DNA from: Hoplostethus atlanticus
Lineage: Eukaryota > Chordata > Actinopteri > Trachichthyiformes > Trachichthyidae
Length of the DNA: 64,000 bases
Assembly: GCA_034670405.1 (NCBI GenBank)
Contig: JAXDDX010000015.1
Location: forward strand, 744,001 to 808,000
Direction: 5' to 3'
Part shown: positions 21,640 to 33,700 of the stretch, one piece after another
How the letters are laid out: each line of letters starts with the position of its first letter
How positions within the stretch are numbered: position 1 is the stretch's first letter
Notes under the pieces: model-generated
Database searches by the model: none
What the model saw: the letters and a program-made list of their open reading frames with translations, nothing else
Told to the model about the DNA's origin: nothing
Program-made: the position numbers and the translations under genes

Positions 21640-23890
21640 GGGACACATGGATAATTTTGGTGTCTATGTTCTCATTCACTTTACAATCTTCTTCAGTCTT
21701 TAGCAATCTTTTAATTTCCTATACAGTTCAATAGAAAGATTCTGCGATTTTGTTTTAGTCTCTTTCAAGTTCATTCACTGCAAAGAAATTAATTTGTTCA
21801 TTTCATTTAGTAATGTGCAGAAGCGACAAGGCATCTATGGCCGCACTATACTATACTACGCCTCAGGCCATGCAGCACTATACTGGGGCACTGAGCACTA
21901 CAGTATAGTGCTGCATGGCTGTTTGCAGCTTGATAGAAGAGGTTCTTTCACAGAAGCACAGGATCATCACTTCCAGTTCACTAGAAATGCTCATTAAAAC
22001 AAAGAAATCATTTGTGAATTGCTCATCACTATAGGACAATATTAAGTTGCAGCCATATGACACTAGCATGTCATAGTGGCAGTTCACATTTATCATTCCC
22101 AGCACACTACATAATTGTCAATATGTAACTAGAAAAGTACAGTTTAAAAAGACAAATATCTTATTGTGTTTTTTTTATAGAATGTAATGTATGTATTTTT
22201 TTTCCTGATCCTGGCTCGATGCCCAGAGCATCAGTTATTTTTTTATTTTGGTGATCTGAATGCTTGAACTGCTTGTGTTTGATTTTGCTCTCAGTTTAAC
22301 TTTCCAGCCTGTTTTAGTGAATACAAATGAAACAAATGGACAATACAGATACAAATAATTTTCAAAAATCTTAGTAAGTGAGTAAGTTCAGTAGTGTGAA
22401 AAACTGTCTGGAATGGCAAAGACAAGTCACTCTATCTGTATCTCCGTCAAAAGTTTTATTAAAAAACAACAGTACTTAGTTACTGTACAAACATACATTT
22501 TTCACTCAAGATGTGAATTATATACATGGCCTTTTTTGGTTTAGCCTGAATCCAAATAAAAGCATGACGTTGATACCATGAGCACTAAAGAGAAGAAAAC
22601 AGGAGACGAGTCCCTTTTGGCACTGTGCTGTTACCATACTGTACAGTGAGCTGAAAGGACTTGCACAAGCACACATGGAAGTTACAAGAGAGTACAAAGT
22701 ACTTTGTATCGAATGCATTACGACGAAGAAACCCAGAATCAAACGGAGAACCGAAAAAAACATAAAATCTTTATGAATTTACAGTTTGAATTGTATAACC
22801 ACTACATTTTAGCTATAGGAGTATCATTTCTATATTATTTAAGCATTGAGGCAGAAAAAACCTTTCCTATAGTTAAGTATCTGTGACATGCATATAACCA
22901 TCATTCCTCAGCTTTTAAATTTCTCTTTACACTGGTACAAACTCAGGAGTCCCCATATGTAGGTGACGTGTTGGTCTCCAGGTTGAATGGATGCTAATGA
23001 AAATGCAAGTTCTTATTAGCTACAGCAATGTCTGCTTGGAGTTGCCGTAGTTTGACAAGGAAAGACAATCATGACAGTTTTCACCGCTCTGGTATTTGAT
23101 GCCAAACACGTTCCAGTGGAAAAGTGCAACATTTCTGACTCTAAACATGAACTAATCTAGCATGGATTAACAGGTTGGGTAGCATGGAAGGGGCTGGTTT
23201 AGTTGGGGAATTCAACCTGAGCCCCGTGGATAAAAATAAATCAATCATGCCCCTATATCCATTACCACATCAAATGGCTGTAAGAGCTGCATTCAATCAT
23301 CTACCTGGCCTCACTCTATTGGCTTTTAGGGGCATTATGGGAAATTCAAAGGGGGTTTTGGGTAATCAAGGGTTGTCCCTCAGGTGCTGTCATCTTATCT
23401 CTCCACTCCTCTGTCTCCAGGTCTAAAAGAACTGTTAAGACCAGTTGTAGGCAAGCTAAAAACACTCAAGAGATCCAGAGACACAAATTGGCTGCTTTTT
23501 TCCGGGCAGTCTGGTAATGGCCCATGACTCAAGCAATAATTGTAGCATTTCACTTGATATATTCCAAAAATCTGCCATGTAAAGCCATCGCTCAACATGT
23601 TTTTAGAGGGATAAATTGGATTTTGTTTTGTTGTAATGACACATCTAATCCTTTGTGCTTTGAAATTGTTCCAATTTGGAGTTGCGGGCTTATCTCGCTT
23701 CTAAAATATGTGGTGATGGCGAACGAGTGAAATATTCAGATAGGAGCTATCTCACGAGATCTATAGAAAGTACAGTCAAAGTTCAGTATCACAAGTCATT
23801 TGCCAAAAATAGATTTATAAGTCCTACGAAGAATACAACAAGTTTTGGGGAGGTCAACTTGTCCTTTAAGAGATCAGAACATAGACGCAT
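21640..23890. other. No recognisable gene
   Basis: Non-coding DNA. An imperfect inverted repeat occurs at about 21866-21916 ('catgcagcactatactg' against 'cagtatagtgctgcatg'), 17-bp arms around a 17-nt loop. 'ttttattaaaaaaca' at 22448 is a minus-strand AATAAA, a possible but distant clmp poly(A) signal. ORFs are short and unremarkable. Confidence 0.45.
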
Positions 23891-23892
23891 GT

Positions 23893-24232
23893 GTCCCCAG
23901 TAGATCATTAGCTCTGGTGCTCCATGCTAACAATTTAGCATCCACTATGTTGAGTGATAGTAGGCTATTAGCATTATCTCAAAAGTGAGTGATTATCTCA
24001 ACATAGTGTATGCTAAAGTGTTAGCATGGAGCCTACAATCACTTCATAGTGTATGCTATAGTGTAAGAATGGAACCAAGTGCCACTCGACATAGTGAATG
24101 CTAAAGTGTTAGCATGGAGCCTACTATCACACAACATAGTGAATGCTAAGGTGTTAGCATGGAGCCTACTATCACACAACATAGTGAATGCTAAAGTGTT
24201 AGCATGGAGCACTAGAGCCAATGAACTACTAT
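23893..24232. repeat. 45-bp palindromic tandem repeat, array B, with foldback edges
   Basis: The left edge 'agctctggtgctccatgcta' and the right edge 'tagcatggagcactagagcc' are inverted copies of each other. Between them, a unit in one orientation and 'attagcattatctcaaaagt' are followed by five units in the other, starting at about 23999, 24046, 24088, 24133 and 24178 (45-bp steps for the last three). Each typical unit contains ATGCTAA-CACT-TTAGCAT in one orientation, a 7-bp hairpin. The ORF across it is an artefact of the repeat. Confidence 0.9.
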
Positions 24233-24239
24233 GTATGAT

Positions 24240-27200
24240 TTTGGTTTGGTTGGTTGTTCTCATCACTTAACGGGTAAACTGACCAACTTTGTGTATTCCT
24301 TTAGTTCCAATTTAAGTGTAATATAGTCAATTAAATCCCTAATTCTGTGGGAAATATGTTGAGACCTTTACTGTTTGAGAAGCATCCTTCGAGGATTGAG
24401 ACATTTTTAGGTTTTAGGGCCACTGATACAGCATCACAGAAGTGCCTTATGTTATCTAAGGATAAGGACACATTTTCTGGCTCAGACCTGACAACAACAG
24501 GCATTTGGGAATTCATAACTTGATCTGTGTTGTGTCTCCAATTCATTACCTATTTAACAGCTTCAGATTTTAATTGGATGCTTTTGGAGAGGGTTGATCC
24601 CTTGATCCTCAGACTGTACTAGACCATAGGCATAACATATTGCTGTTGTTGGGTGAAATCCTGGTATCTCCAAAACATCAACTTTTCATGAACTAAGAAA
24701 AACAGCCTTGTTTATAGATTGATGACCTTGCATTTTTTTAGATTATTTTGAGATAATTGGTTTTGATTATAAAAAAGGTTTCATATGTTCGTAGAATCTT
24801 CCCAACCCATCGAGGAGCATGTAATCGTTCAATTGAAGTTAAAAAAATGAAAGTCACCAAAATTGGAGTCACAAAGCGACGACATGTAAATTCTTAAATA
24901 GAGTGATGTTCCCTTGAAAATGCATAGCAGAATTGGTGACCACATAGTTTTTGACACTTCACATGCACTGTATTTTGTAAAAGCAGGAAGAACTGGGCTG
25001 TCACAGAAAGCAGTGGAGGATCATAGTATTTAGAGATCAATGTACAAAGCTGAAACAGCCCAACACCCTTTTCAAGTGGCCCTGGTTTTGGAAGTAAATA
25101 TGTCATTCATTTTCTTCATAGACGCTTCATAAATGAGTTTTAACATTTGAACTAAACCAACCAGCCACCAGTTGAATCATGAGCTTATAACAAATAAAAC
25201 AGAAAAACATATACATGAAAAACAAAAAAAGACAAGGGTCTGTAAATTTTTTAAGAGGGACTGAACTACGCATCGCATACAGCATTGCAAGTGACATCAT
25301 TGAATTCCTTTCTGTCATTTTCAACAGTGATACTAAATAATATCATAATAAAAATAGTGATTATTGATGTGGAATGATCTCATCTATAAAACCAGTAAAA
25401 CCAGTAAAACCAGCCGGCTAACGTTACTTCGCTCTGGTTTGGCTAACCAACCACACACAACTTTTGTGTGTAACAGGTAACTTTTCAGCGACGTATCTGA
25501 TTGGTGGGAACTCGCTAAAGCTTGTGGGTAATGTAGTATTTCACAACTCAGGAATAAAACTAAGTTGAAATCCAATTGACTGATAGCTTCTACAGGAATA
25601 TATATAGTTGTTTAACAATCTGATAGTCTACTTTACACTAAAACGCTATGGCTAACATCCAAATTTGGGAACAATGAATGGAAAATTTATTTCCAGAACC
25701 AGATGTTTTAGCTTTATTGTTGTGTTTAGAAAACGCTGTGTTACTTTGGAGGTGACGATCATATTTCGGTGCAAGAGTGTTTTGGCTGGTGCCTTTCACT
25801 CAAGCCATCCTTTGTTAACAATAGGGACATCTGTAAAGTTAGCCTTTCTAAGTTGTTGTACAGGCTTGAACGCAGCAATGAGAGACGTCTGTCCTTGGAT
25901 CAAGGTCGTGCATAAATACCCCAATCCCCCCACCCAGCCCAACCACCACCACCACGCACGGAAACCGGATAGTGGATGGAGCTACGGGAGGAGAGCGCGG
26001 TGGTTCAACAAAAGAAGTTGAAAGACGAAGAGAGATAAGCCACCAGATTATGTATTGAAGGGGAGGGATGTGATTGAAGAATGAGCGATGGGGAAGCCTC
26101 TGGTTTGTCCTTTCTGCTGAATGTGAGACGAGGCACAAGGGCAGGATTTCGTGCTGTCCCGTGCGTCGGTTGGCTTCGACTGGCATGCAGCGGGTCAGAA
26201 ATAAACTGAGCTCTCCTCCCAAAGCTACGTTAACTGATTAGTATCACATTCCTCGTGCACTGTATATTTTCAGGTCTGTCTTTGATAAAAACAACAAACA
26301 TGTATGTAACCCAAGGCACTCTTTAGGGATCGATATCTAAGCTGTACTGTATTAAGAGTGCAGTTGGAGTTCTCTCTATATAAATGATTCCATGAGCCAT
26401 ATAAAATGACTTATTGCTGTAAGTATGAAACATAACATGAAACTAAAAAAAAAATACATAACACGTCTCGTTTAGCATCACATTCTTGCAGTTGTCTTCA
26501 TTCTCTGATGAAAAAGCAAAAACAAAAAACAAAATATATAAATTGTAAACCATCAAACTGTGGCACTTTCTCATTGGGGCTTCTGCTCAGCCTTGTAACA
26601 ATCTTCAAAACTCGCTACTCAATGATGCTGCAACTTATATGGCACAAAAATAATATAGGTTTTATAACCTTGAACTACTCTGTCCAGTATGACCCCATCT
26701 TAAGTTCACTGAATTGCACCCTTCTGTGGCTAATATTACTGAAAACGGGGAGGTGTGCACATCTAAACGTGGGCATGTGACCTCTATTTTGCACACAGGA
26801 AGCAGTGACAAAGGAATTCAACACCATTAATGTCCATGTTGCAATGTGTGACACGGGTATAAATGGATAATATGAAGTGTCCACTAACATGTTTGTACAA
26901 TCAGAGCCACACATCCCCTTCATGTGGCATCCTATGGTTAATCCGTTTTCATCAGCTTGGTCATGGGTGCATTTCAATCAATCAAAGTGTGTGTAGGGAA
27001 GGGGTCCAAGGTTGTTTGATTGGTTCAAAATATACTGTAGGAGATGTGAGCGTGATGTCGTCTGTCTTTCTTTACCCGCTGACCTCCTCAGTTGTAGCTA
27101 GTGCGAGCAGTCTGTCTTCTGACGGAGGTGGCCATGCAATGTCCTCTGTTTGTCTTCATTTTATGTTTTTTCAGTCCACCTGCCTCTTCCTTCACCCCCA

Positions 27201-27420
27201 CTTTGCACCGGTTTGGTACATCCCTCTTCTCCCAGTACGTCAAAGAACGACACCAGTCACTGAAAGTGTAAGATTGTGAATGGCGCGAGTATATTATAGC
27301 TAAATAATATGACTGGATTTTTATCAACTCTTGGGATCAGCCGGTTGCCATGTCCTGAGGCTGGCTGTGTTTCCTTCTACTGTCTGTCTGTCTGTCTGAT
27401 CTCAGTCCTGTCTGTCTCTA
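24240..27420 (-). other. clmp 3' flank, probably including 3' UTR; no other gene
   Basis: Downstream of the clmp stop on the minus strand. Fish and mammalian clmp transcripts have a 3' UTR, so part of this should be transcribed, but I could not fix the poly(A) site. Contents: a dispersed repeat at 24772-24880, an 'accagtaaa' direct repeat at 25391-25415, a GC-richer CA/CC stretch at 25915-25965, and CTGT repeats at 27381-27398. No open frame here looks coding. Confidence 0.4.
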
Positions 27421-27796
27421 CTACACAGTCTGGAAGGCCTTGGTTTGGGCAGGGATCATAACAGGGGTGGCCCCCATACGGGCCAGGTTCCCGGGGCTCA
27501 GTTTGGGGGGTGGGCTTGGCTTGGAGTTGGAGGTAGACGTGGAGGTGGGGGGTGTACGGGGCCCAGGGGTCTTGGGGACCCCCTGGGTGTAGGCAGGAGG
27601 AGATTGCTGGAAAGCCGGAGGTTGGCAGTTCTCCTTGAGGGCTGCCACGGCCGGAACACAAGCTCGTTGTCCCCGGGGTGCCATGTTGTGCACCATGGAC
27701 TGGGTGGAGGAGGTGCCCGAGCGAGAGCTGCCAGAGCGGGATGAGGAGAGAGAGTTGGGCTTCACCAGCTTGGCCTTGGGGGCTTCCGCATCCTCT
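27421..27796 (-). CDS. clmp: clmp exon 7: cytoplasmic tail and stop
   Basis: The acceptor is CTTGTTTTAG. The first base completes the Arg codon, followed by EDAEAPKAKLVKP and a Ser/Arg-rich stretch (SSSRSGSSRSGTSSTQS) of the kind phosphorylated in this family. A Pro-rich middle follows, and the end is ATPVMIPAQTKAFQTV with TAG at 27421-27423. The C-terminus has no Ser/Thr at position -2, so it is not a canonical class I PDZ ligand. The plus-strand Gly-rich ORFs over it are shadows. Confidence 0.95.
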
Positions 27797-30700
27797 CTAA
27801 AACAAGCACAAAAGATTTCACAAAATGCCCTCAATGAATCAAAAAATTATACTTTTAACACTGCTACTACTACTGCTACTACTATTACTGCTACTATTAA
27901 AATAGTTATGGATGAGATTAAAAAAATACCTTCAAAAGAAAAATAAATACAAATACAGAAAATGGAGTTGAAGTTGAAGAAAGAAACAAACAAGATTAAA
28001 GATTCAAGTCGGCAAACTCAAAAACAATTATATGAAAGCATGAAAGTGCCTTTTAAGAAGTTAGATGAGTGTGAGTTAGCTAGCCTAACATCCTCAGGCA
28101 CGGTGTTCCACCCACAGTGTAGCAGCAAAATCATGTTTAGTCTTGGGTCTAGACTGAGGCACGATCACAAGGACCTTTAATCGCCTTTAGTCTTGAGTTC
28201 AGACTGAGGGACAGTCAGAAGGACCTCTAATCAGCTTTAGTCTCGAGTCTAGACTGAGGGACGGTCAGAAGGACCCTTAATCACCTTTAGTCTCGAGTCT
28301 AGACTGAGGGACGGTCAGAAGGACCCTTAATCACCTTTAGTCTTGAGTCTAGACTGAGGGACGGTCAGAAGGGCTCTGGCTCAAAGGGAACCAAGACCTT
28401 TGCAATGTAGGAGGGCTTTTATTTGCAGTTGTGCTTATGAGGTAGAGGGCTAGGATATAAGGTCAAGCCCCACCCTGACTCACCCCCACCACTACACACA
28501 CACTTCTCATCTCAACATAACTGATCCAACTAGCATCAACCCACCACCCCTAAACAGGCCTCAGGGAGTGTGTGTGTGTGTTCACTTCAGGACAGGAGTG
28601 CCTGTCTGCTTTCCAGCCTTATTCCGTGCTCTGTCATTGTGGCTACATTATTGATGGCCAGCCATCCCCCGGGAGCCTACATAATTCATCCTGACGCTTG
28701 CAAATCGGCAACAGTAAGAATGCTGTGGTATTGTGCAAAATGTCAGAATTACAGTTAATCACCTTTAATCACAAATCTAGACTGAGGGACGGTCAGAAAG
28801 ACCCTCAATCACCTTCTTCGGTCTAGACTGAGGGACGATCAGAAGGACATTTATTGGGAGCGTATCTGTGTTCCCAGGGTCCTATGTTCCCAGGGTCCTA
28901 TGTTCGCAGGGTCCTATGTTCGCAGGGTCCTATGTTCCCAGGGTCCTATGTTCCCCAGTTCAATATTCTGTTAATACACATTAACCCTCCTATTGTGTTT
29001 GGGTCAAATTTGACCTGTTTCAAGTTAAAATATTTCATAAATATTATCCAGTTTTTTTTTATTGGAACAAGGCTTCAAAACAGCTATATAAACACAACAA
29101 AACCAATGGTTATCATTTTATTTGATTTTGAAGGTCTCTAAAAAAAAATTGTCCAGGGTCAAATCTGACCCGGCAGAGCATATTAAAGAGTCTGGGTGGT
29201 TCTGTGGATAAAATTTTACTCAAACTTGACTCAAACTCTTGTTTGGGTTGGGTTTGATCCACAAAACTACCCAGTATGTTTTATTGCTGCATGCCATACT
29301 ATTAAAAACCAATGTTCTCTGTTTACCCTATTTTTGATGATTTGATGAGGTTTGATGAGATTTTCAACAGCAAGGTAAATGTGGCCTTTGGACCACAAAA
29401 TAAAAAAAAATAAATGTAGATTTTGTGGTTATGAATGGATAACAAGTTAGTTATGAGGTAAAACACAAACGGTACATGTCCCTTTCTAGCACAATACGAG
29501 GGTTAAGTAAAATTTTCAAAAGGATTTATGTTGTCAGGGATTAATTTTCCCAGGGCCCTATGTTCAACTCCATGCTATGTTCCCTGAACATTCCCACACA
29601 TACAAACACACATTCTGATTTTCTGATATAAGTTAATAATATCTGTAATTATGTTTGTGCATAATTTAGTTCCCATTCGAGTCAAAGGCTACATTCCACT
29701 GGGGAAGGATGACAATCTACAGTATACCCTGATAGGCAGGATCTAATTATTATGAGTTTTATTTGAACATCAGCATAAACAATAGTCAAATGTATGCACC
29801 AAAATGAAGAAAATGCCATACTGTAGCCTATAAAAAAAGGAAACTTAGTTTTAGTATGATGCTTTCTCAGTAAACAGTGAAAAACAAACAAAAACAAACA
29901 AAAACATGATACCGGACATAACATTGGGGTAGAATGAAAATAATAACCTGATAGGCAGGATCTCATTATTATGACTGTATTTGAACATCAGCATGAACAA
30001 TAGTAAAATGTATACACCAAACTGAAGAAATGCCATACTGTAGCCTATAAAACAGTAAACGGTCAAAAAAGGAACAAAATGTTATACGAACATGTCCCAC
30101 CCTTCACTTATGCTGAAGCCTAACTCCAGCTTTAATCTAGGTGTAGGTCTCTGTTTGATACATTGACTGTACTAAATGACTGTTTCATCTCAGGGCTTCT
30201 CGTGGCTAAAATGAACTTGTTGAATACAGAGACTGAAGGACTGGCTGTGGACTTGGTGAACAGAAAGCCTTCAGATATAAACTTGGATAACATAAAAACA
30301 GAAGATCTTGATGATCTACTGATTCAGGACCACAGTGAAAGCTGGGGAACATCTTTGTCAGGTTCCCATTATGTGCTATATAGCTGAGGAACATAGGACC
30401 TGGGAACATAGGACCCTGGGAGAGCACATATGTAGAACTGGGGAACATAGGACCCTGGGAACATAGGAATGACCCCCATTTATTCACCTTTAGTCTTGAG
30501 TCTAGACTGAGGGACGGTCAGAAGGGCTCTGGCTCAAAGGGAACCAAGACTTTTGCAATGTAGGAAGGCTTTTATTTGTAGTTGTGCTTAGGAGGCTTAT
30601 GAGGCTGAGATATAAGGTAAAGACCCACCCTGACCCACCCCCACCACTATACACACACTTCTCATCTCAACATAACTGATCCAACCAGCATCAACCCACA

Positions 30701-33700
30701 ACCCCTAAACAGGCCTCAGGGAGTGTGTGTGTGTGTGTGTGTGTGTTCACTTCAGGACAGGAGTGCCTGTCTGCTTTCCAGCCTTTTTCCTTGCTCCGTC
30801 ACTGTGGCTACATTATTGATGGCCAGCCATCCCCGGGAGCCTACATAATTCATCCTGACGCTTGCAAATCGGCAACAGTATGAATGCTGTGGTATCGTGC
30901 AAAAAAAAGTGCTGCTGTAACAAATAGCGCCAGCATTTCAGGCATAATTTAGGGATGGTAACTAGGAACCTTCTCTGAGAGGTAAAAGCGTTATTGGATC
31001 TCTACTGCTGGAGGGTTGTTGGGAGCAGAGGGCGGAGTCGTAGAGTTATACAATGCTTCGAGTGTACTTTGATGATGTTAGTGCTAATTGAGTTGGCAAT
31101 ATGACACAAGGAAGCAAGGATTCATGGTTTAAGCTGGTATACGGAAAGAAACACTGCCAGTTCCCCTTCTATCACTTTGTTGCCTTAGATCATGAGACTG
31201 GGAGACTTATCTCGATTGGTGGTGCGCAAGAACGTGTGATTACAATCGACGAGGAACGCCATTAAACACTGCTATACCTGATTTCATTCGGAGTCTCCTC
31301 CTCTTCGTATTTCTTCATCTCCTTTTTACGGAACACCAACCAGATGATGAGGATGATGAGGAGGACTCCGAAGGACACACCGACCACCGCCCCTGCGACC
31401 ACACCCATTCCCCTTACATCTGCACACACACATAAACACACAAAATGATTATTATTACATTGAAAGTGGTAATCCTTGAGGTTCTGATGCCATCTTTGGT
31501 GTTCAGCTCTCATTGCTGTGGTGGATCACAACAAACAGTATGTCCAGTACTGTTATCCTTGGATTTTCTGTTGATGGAGTTTGAGTGTCTGTAGGTGGCG
31601 CTCTTTTCTTTGTCTGTTCAGCTATGGCAGCTATCGCTGCTCATGCTAACTACCCAGTTCTTCTTCTGTTCATCGTAAAACACATCATAGGGCTGCACAT
31701 GGTGGGTTGTAGGTATCTATAGGCTGTAGGGCCTCTTTCCAAAGGTGATGTACACCATCCAAAAATAGCCTGATGGTTGTTTATCAAAAGGATATGAACG
31801 GGTTGCGGATACCTGAACACCTAAATAAGGCTACGGTAAATACAGCTAACAACATGGATTGCACACAGATATAAACAAGACCTAAGCTGTGCATCAGTTT
31901 CCACGAGTTGTACCCCATAACTCAAAAATCTTTCCATGAGTTGTTAAGATCCTGCCTAGACAGTTCTCAAGGCTCAGCTTGTAGTAAACTTTCATGGGAG
32001 CAACATAAGTTTATGACAGCAGAGAAATAAGTAATGTCACCGGCAATTTGACGGATCCAATCAATAAACACATAAGAGGGTTTTTATTACTGTGGGAGTC
32101 CAGCAGGTCGCACCAAAATATCTGTAACACAGGTTGCCTTGTGCCATATTGTGGGTGGTAGCTGCTGTGCGACTGCAACAACAGCTGACTGTAACATAGA
32201 GTATGCCACCTCTATCTCCCTTGCATTTAATTTTCTAACAAGTGATGGTGTCGGTGTGGATTGAGAAATGCATAATATCTATGATTGGTGTGTGTCACAT
32301 TTTATTTAATAAGGCACAATAAGGAATTGCTTATCAATTATGTTTTCTTCGATCACTACTTCTAGTCAAGTGGCCATGAATGTATTTGCTAGCTCAGTAG
32401 GTCTGTCACATTGTCATAGTCCATCATCCTTTGGTTAACCATTACAGGACTGCAGGCAGGTGTGTCATGATCATTTGTGGGTGAAAGTGGGTGGGGCAGA
32501 CATTTTAACTGGTTGTGGGAAAAGAACTGGTGGGAGTGAGTGGCCACAGAATGTTGACGCGATCCATTTTCCTACGTTCCACTTAAATCACTCCAATCAA
32601 AAGCTGAAGATAATGTGTATATTCATAATGTAAGGTTAAGGGGCAAGAAAGTGCCATCCACTCCACTCACAGTGCATCTTGACCTCCACTGTGCAGCTCT
32701 CTTCCCCCACATCGTTACTGGCGGTGCATTTGTAGACACCAGCGCTGTCCTTGGTCAAGTTCCTCAACGTCACAATCTCTGGGTTTTTCAAATCTGAGAG
32801 TACAGAAGAAGAGAAATATTGAAAGGGCCATGAAATATTATTTGCAAACATAATGTTTCTTATGGTCTTGCCCCGCTAGCCAAACTTTCAATACTACTTG
32901 AATTGAATCTAACCCAGGTTGAAAAAACTAGTTCCAGGAGTGAACTACACACAATAAATCAAAACCTCAAGTCAAGTGTGCTAATGCATCGCTTGATGTG
33001 TTTTTCTTCATTGTGGGATCGTAGCAGAATCATTTTTTTAGATATTAAACTTTGTACTGGTATCAAAGTCAAAATCCTGGTATCGTGATTACACTAATAG
33101 ACAGGCAGACACATACACATGGGCGCAAATTCAGGCGGGGACACGTCCCAATCGCTTTCCGATGACCTAAAATTTTGTCCTTTCACCAACTTAATATTAA
33201 TTCCACATGCATTCATGCTAATTTCATCTGCTCCATAATGAGTTAACTCCAACTTGTCTAGGAACAAAAACACATTTCTGTTTATCTAATTGGCTTGACT
33301 GGACAAGAGCCTAGTCTAGCGGGCTGAGCACTGCAGAAGTAGGAATTGTAGTAGCCTTGATTGATAGGAATAGCACAAGCTAAAGTTAATTTGCTAGTCT
33401 AGTTAGCTAGCTAAGCACTAGCTAACTAAATGAAGCTGTCACAATGTGTGCTGTTGACTGAATTTGTTCCAAGGTTGACATCATATGCTAAAAGAGGAGA
33501 ATTCATTATTTTTCAAGTTTGCTAGCCAGTCTAGCTTGTTTCCTGCCTCTATGCTAATAGCACAGTGTTAGCTACCTCCGTTTATATCTCTTGACGTTTC
33601 TCCTTTAATGTAGAATGTCTAATGACTATACATTGACTATATATATATATGAAATGATATATGAGATGACTTTTCTGCATTCCTTTCAAAATCTGTATCA

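Larger units (their letters stand above)
28856..30476. mobile_element. hAT-like element (1.6 kb) with 8-bp target duplication
   Basis: CATTTATT flanks both ends (28848-28855 and 30477-30484). The left end reads GGGAGCG...TGTTCCCAGGGTCCTATG with that core repeated several times. The complement of the right end reads GGGGTCATTCC...TGTTCCCAGGGTCCTATG. Removing the element and one duplication restores an array-like 'agaaggac.tttattcacctt', matching neighbouring minisatellite units. It carries a 221-bp tandem duplication and one acidic ORF fragment at 30163-30387 (LVNRKPSDINLDNIKTEDLD), perhaps left from an autonomous ancestor. Confidence 0.8.

Noticed and set aside
21456-24232. CRISPR-like spaced repeats
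   Set aside because: The 45-bp units are contiguous with no unique spacers, and the genome is vertebrate. This is a minisatellite-type element.
24079-24270. Open frames across the 45-bp arrays (also 47167-47479)
   Set aside because: 45 is a multiple of three, so the repeat stays open in several frames on both strands. The peptides are just the repeat.
25848-26222. 124-codon minus-strand ORF in the clmp 3' flank
   Set aside because: No domain or splice context. It probably overlaps clmp 3' UTR or flanking DNA.
27445-27744. Gly-rich plus-strand ORF
   Set aside because: Antisense shadow of clmp exon 7.
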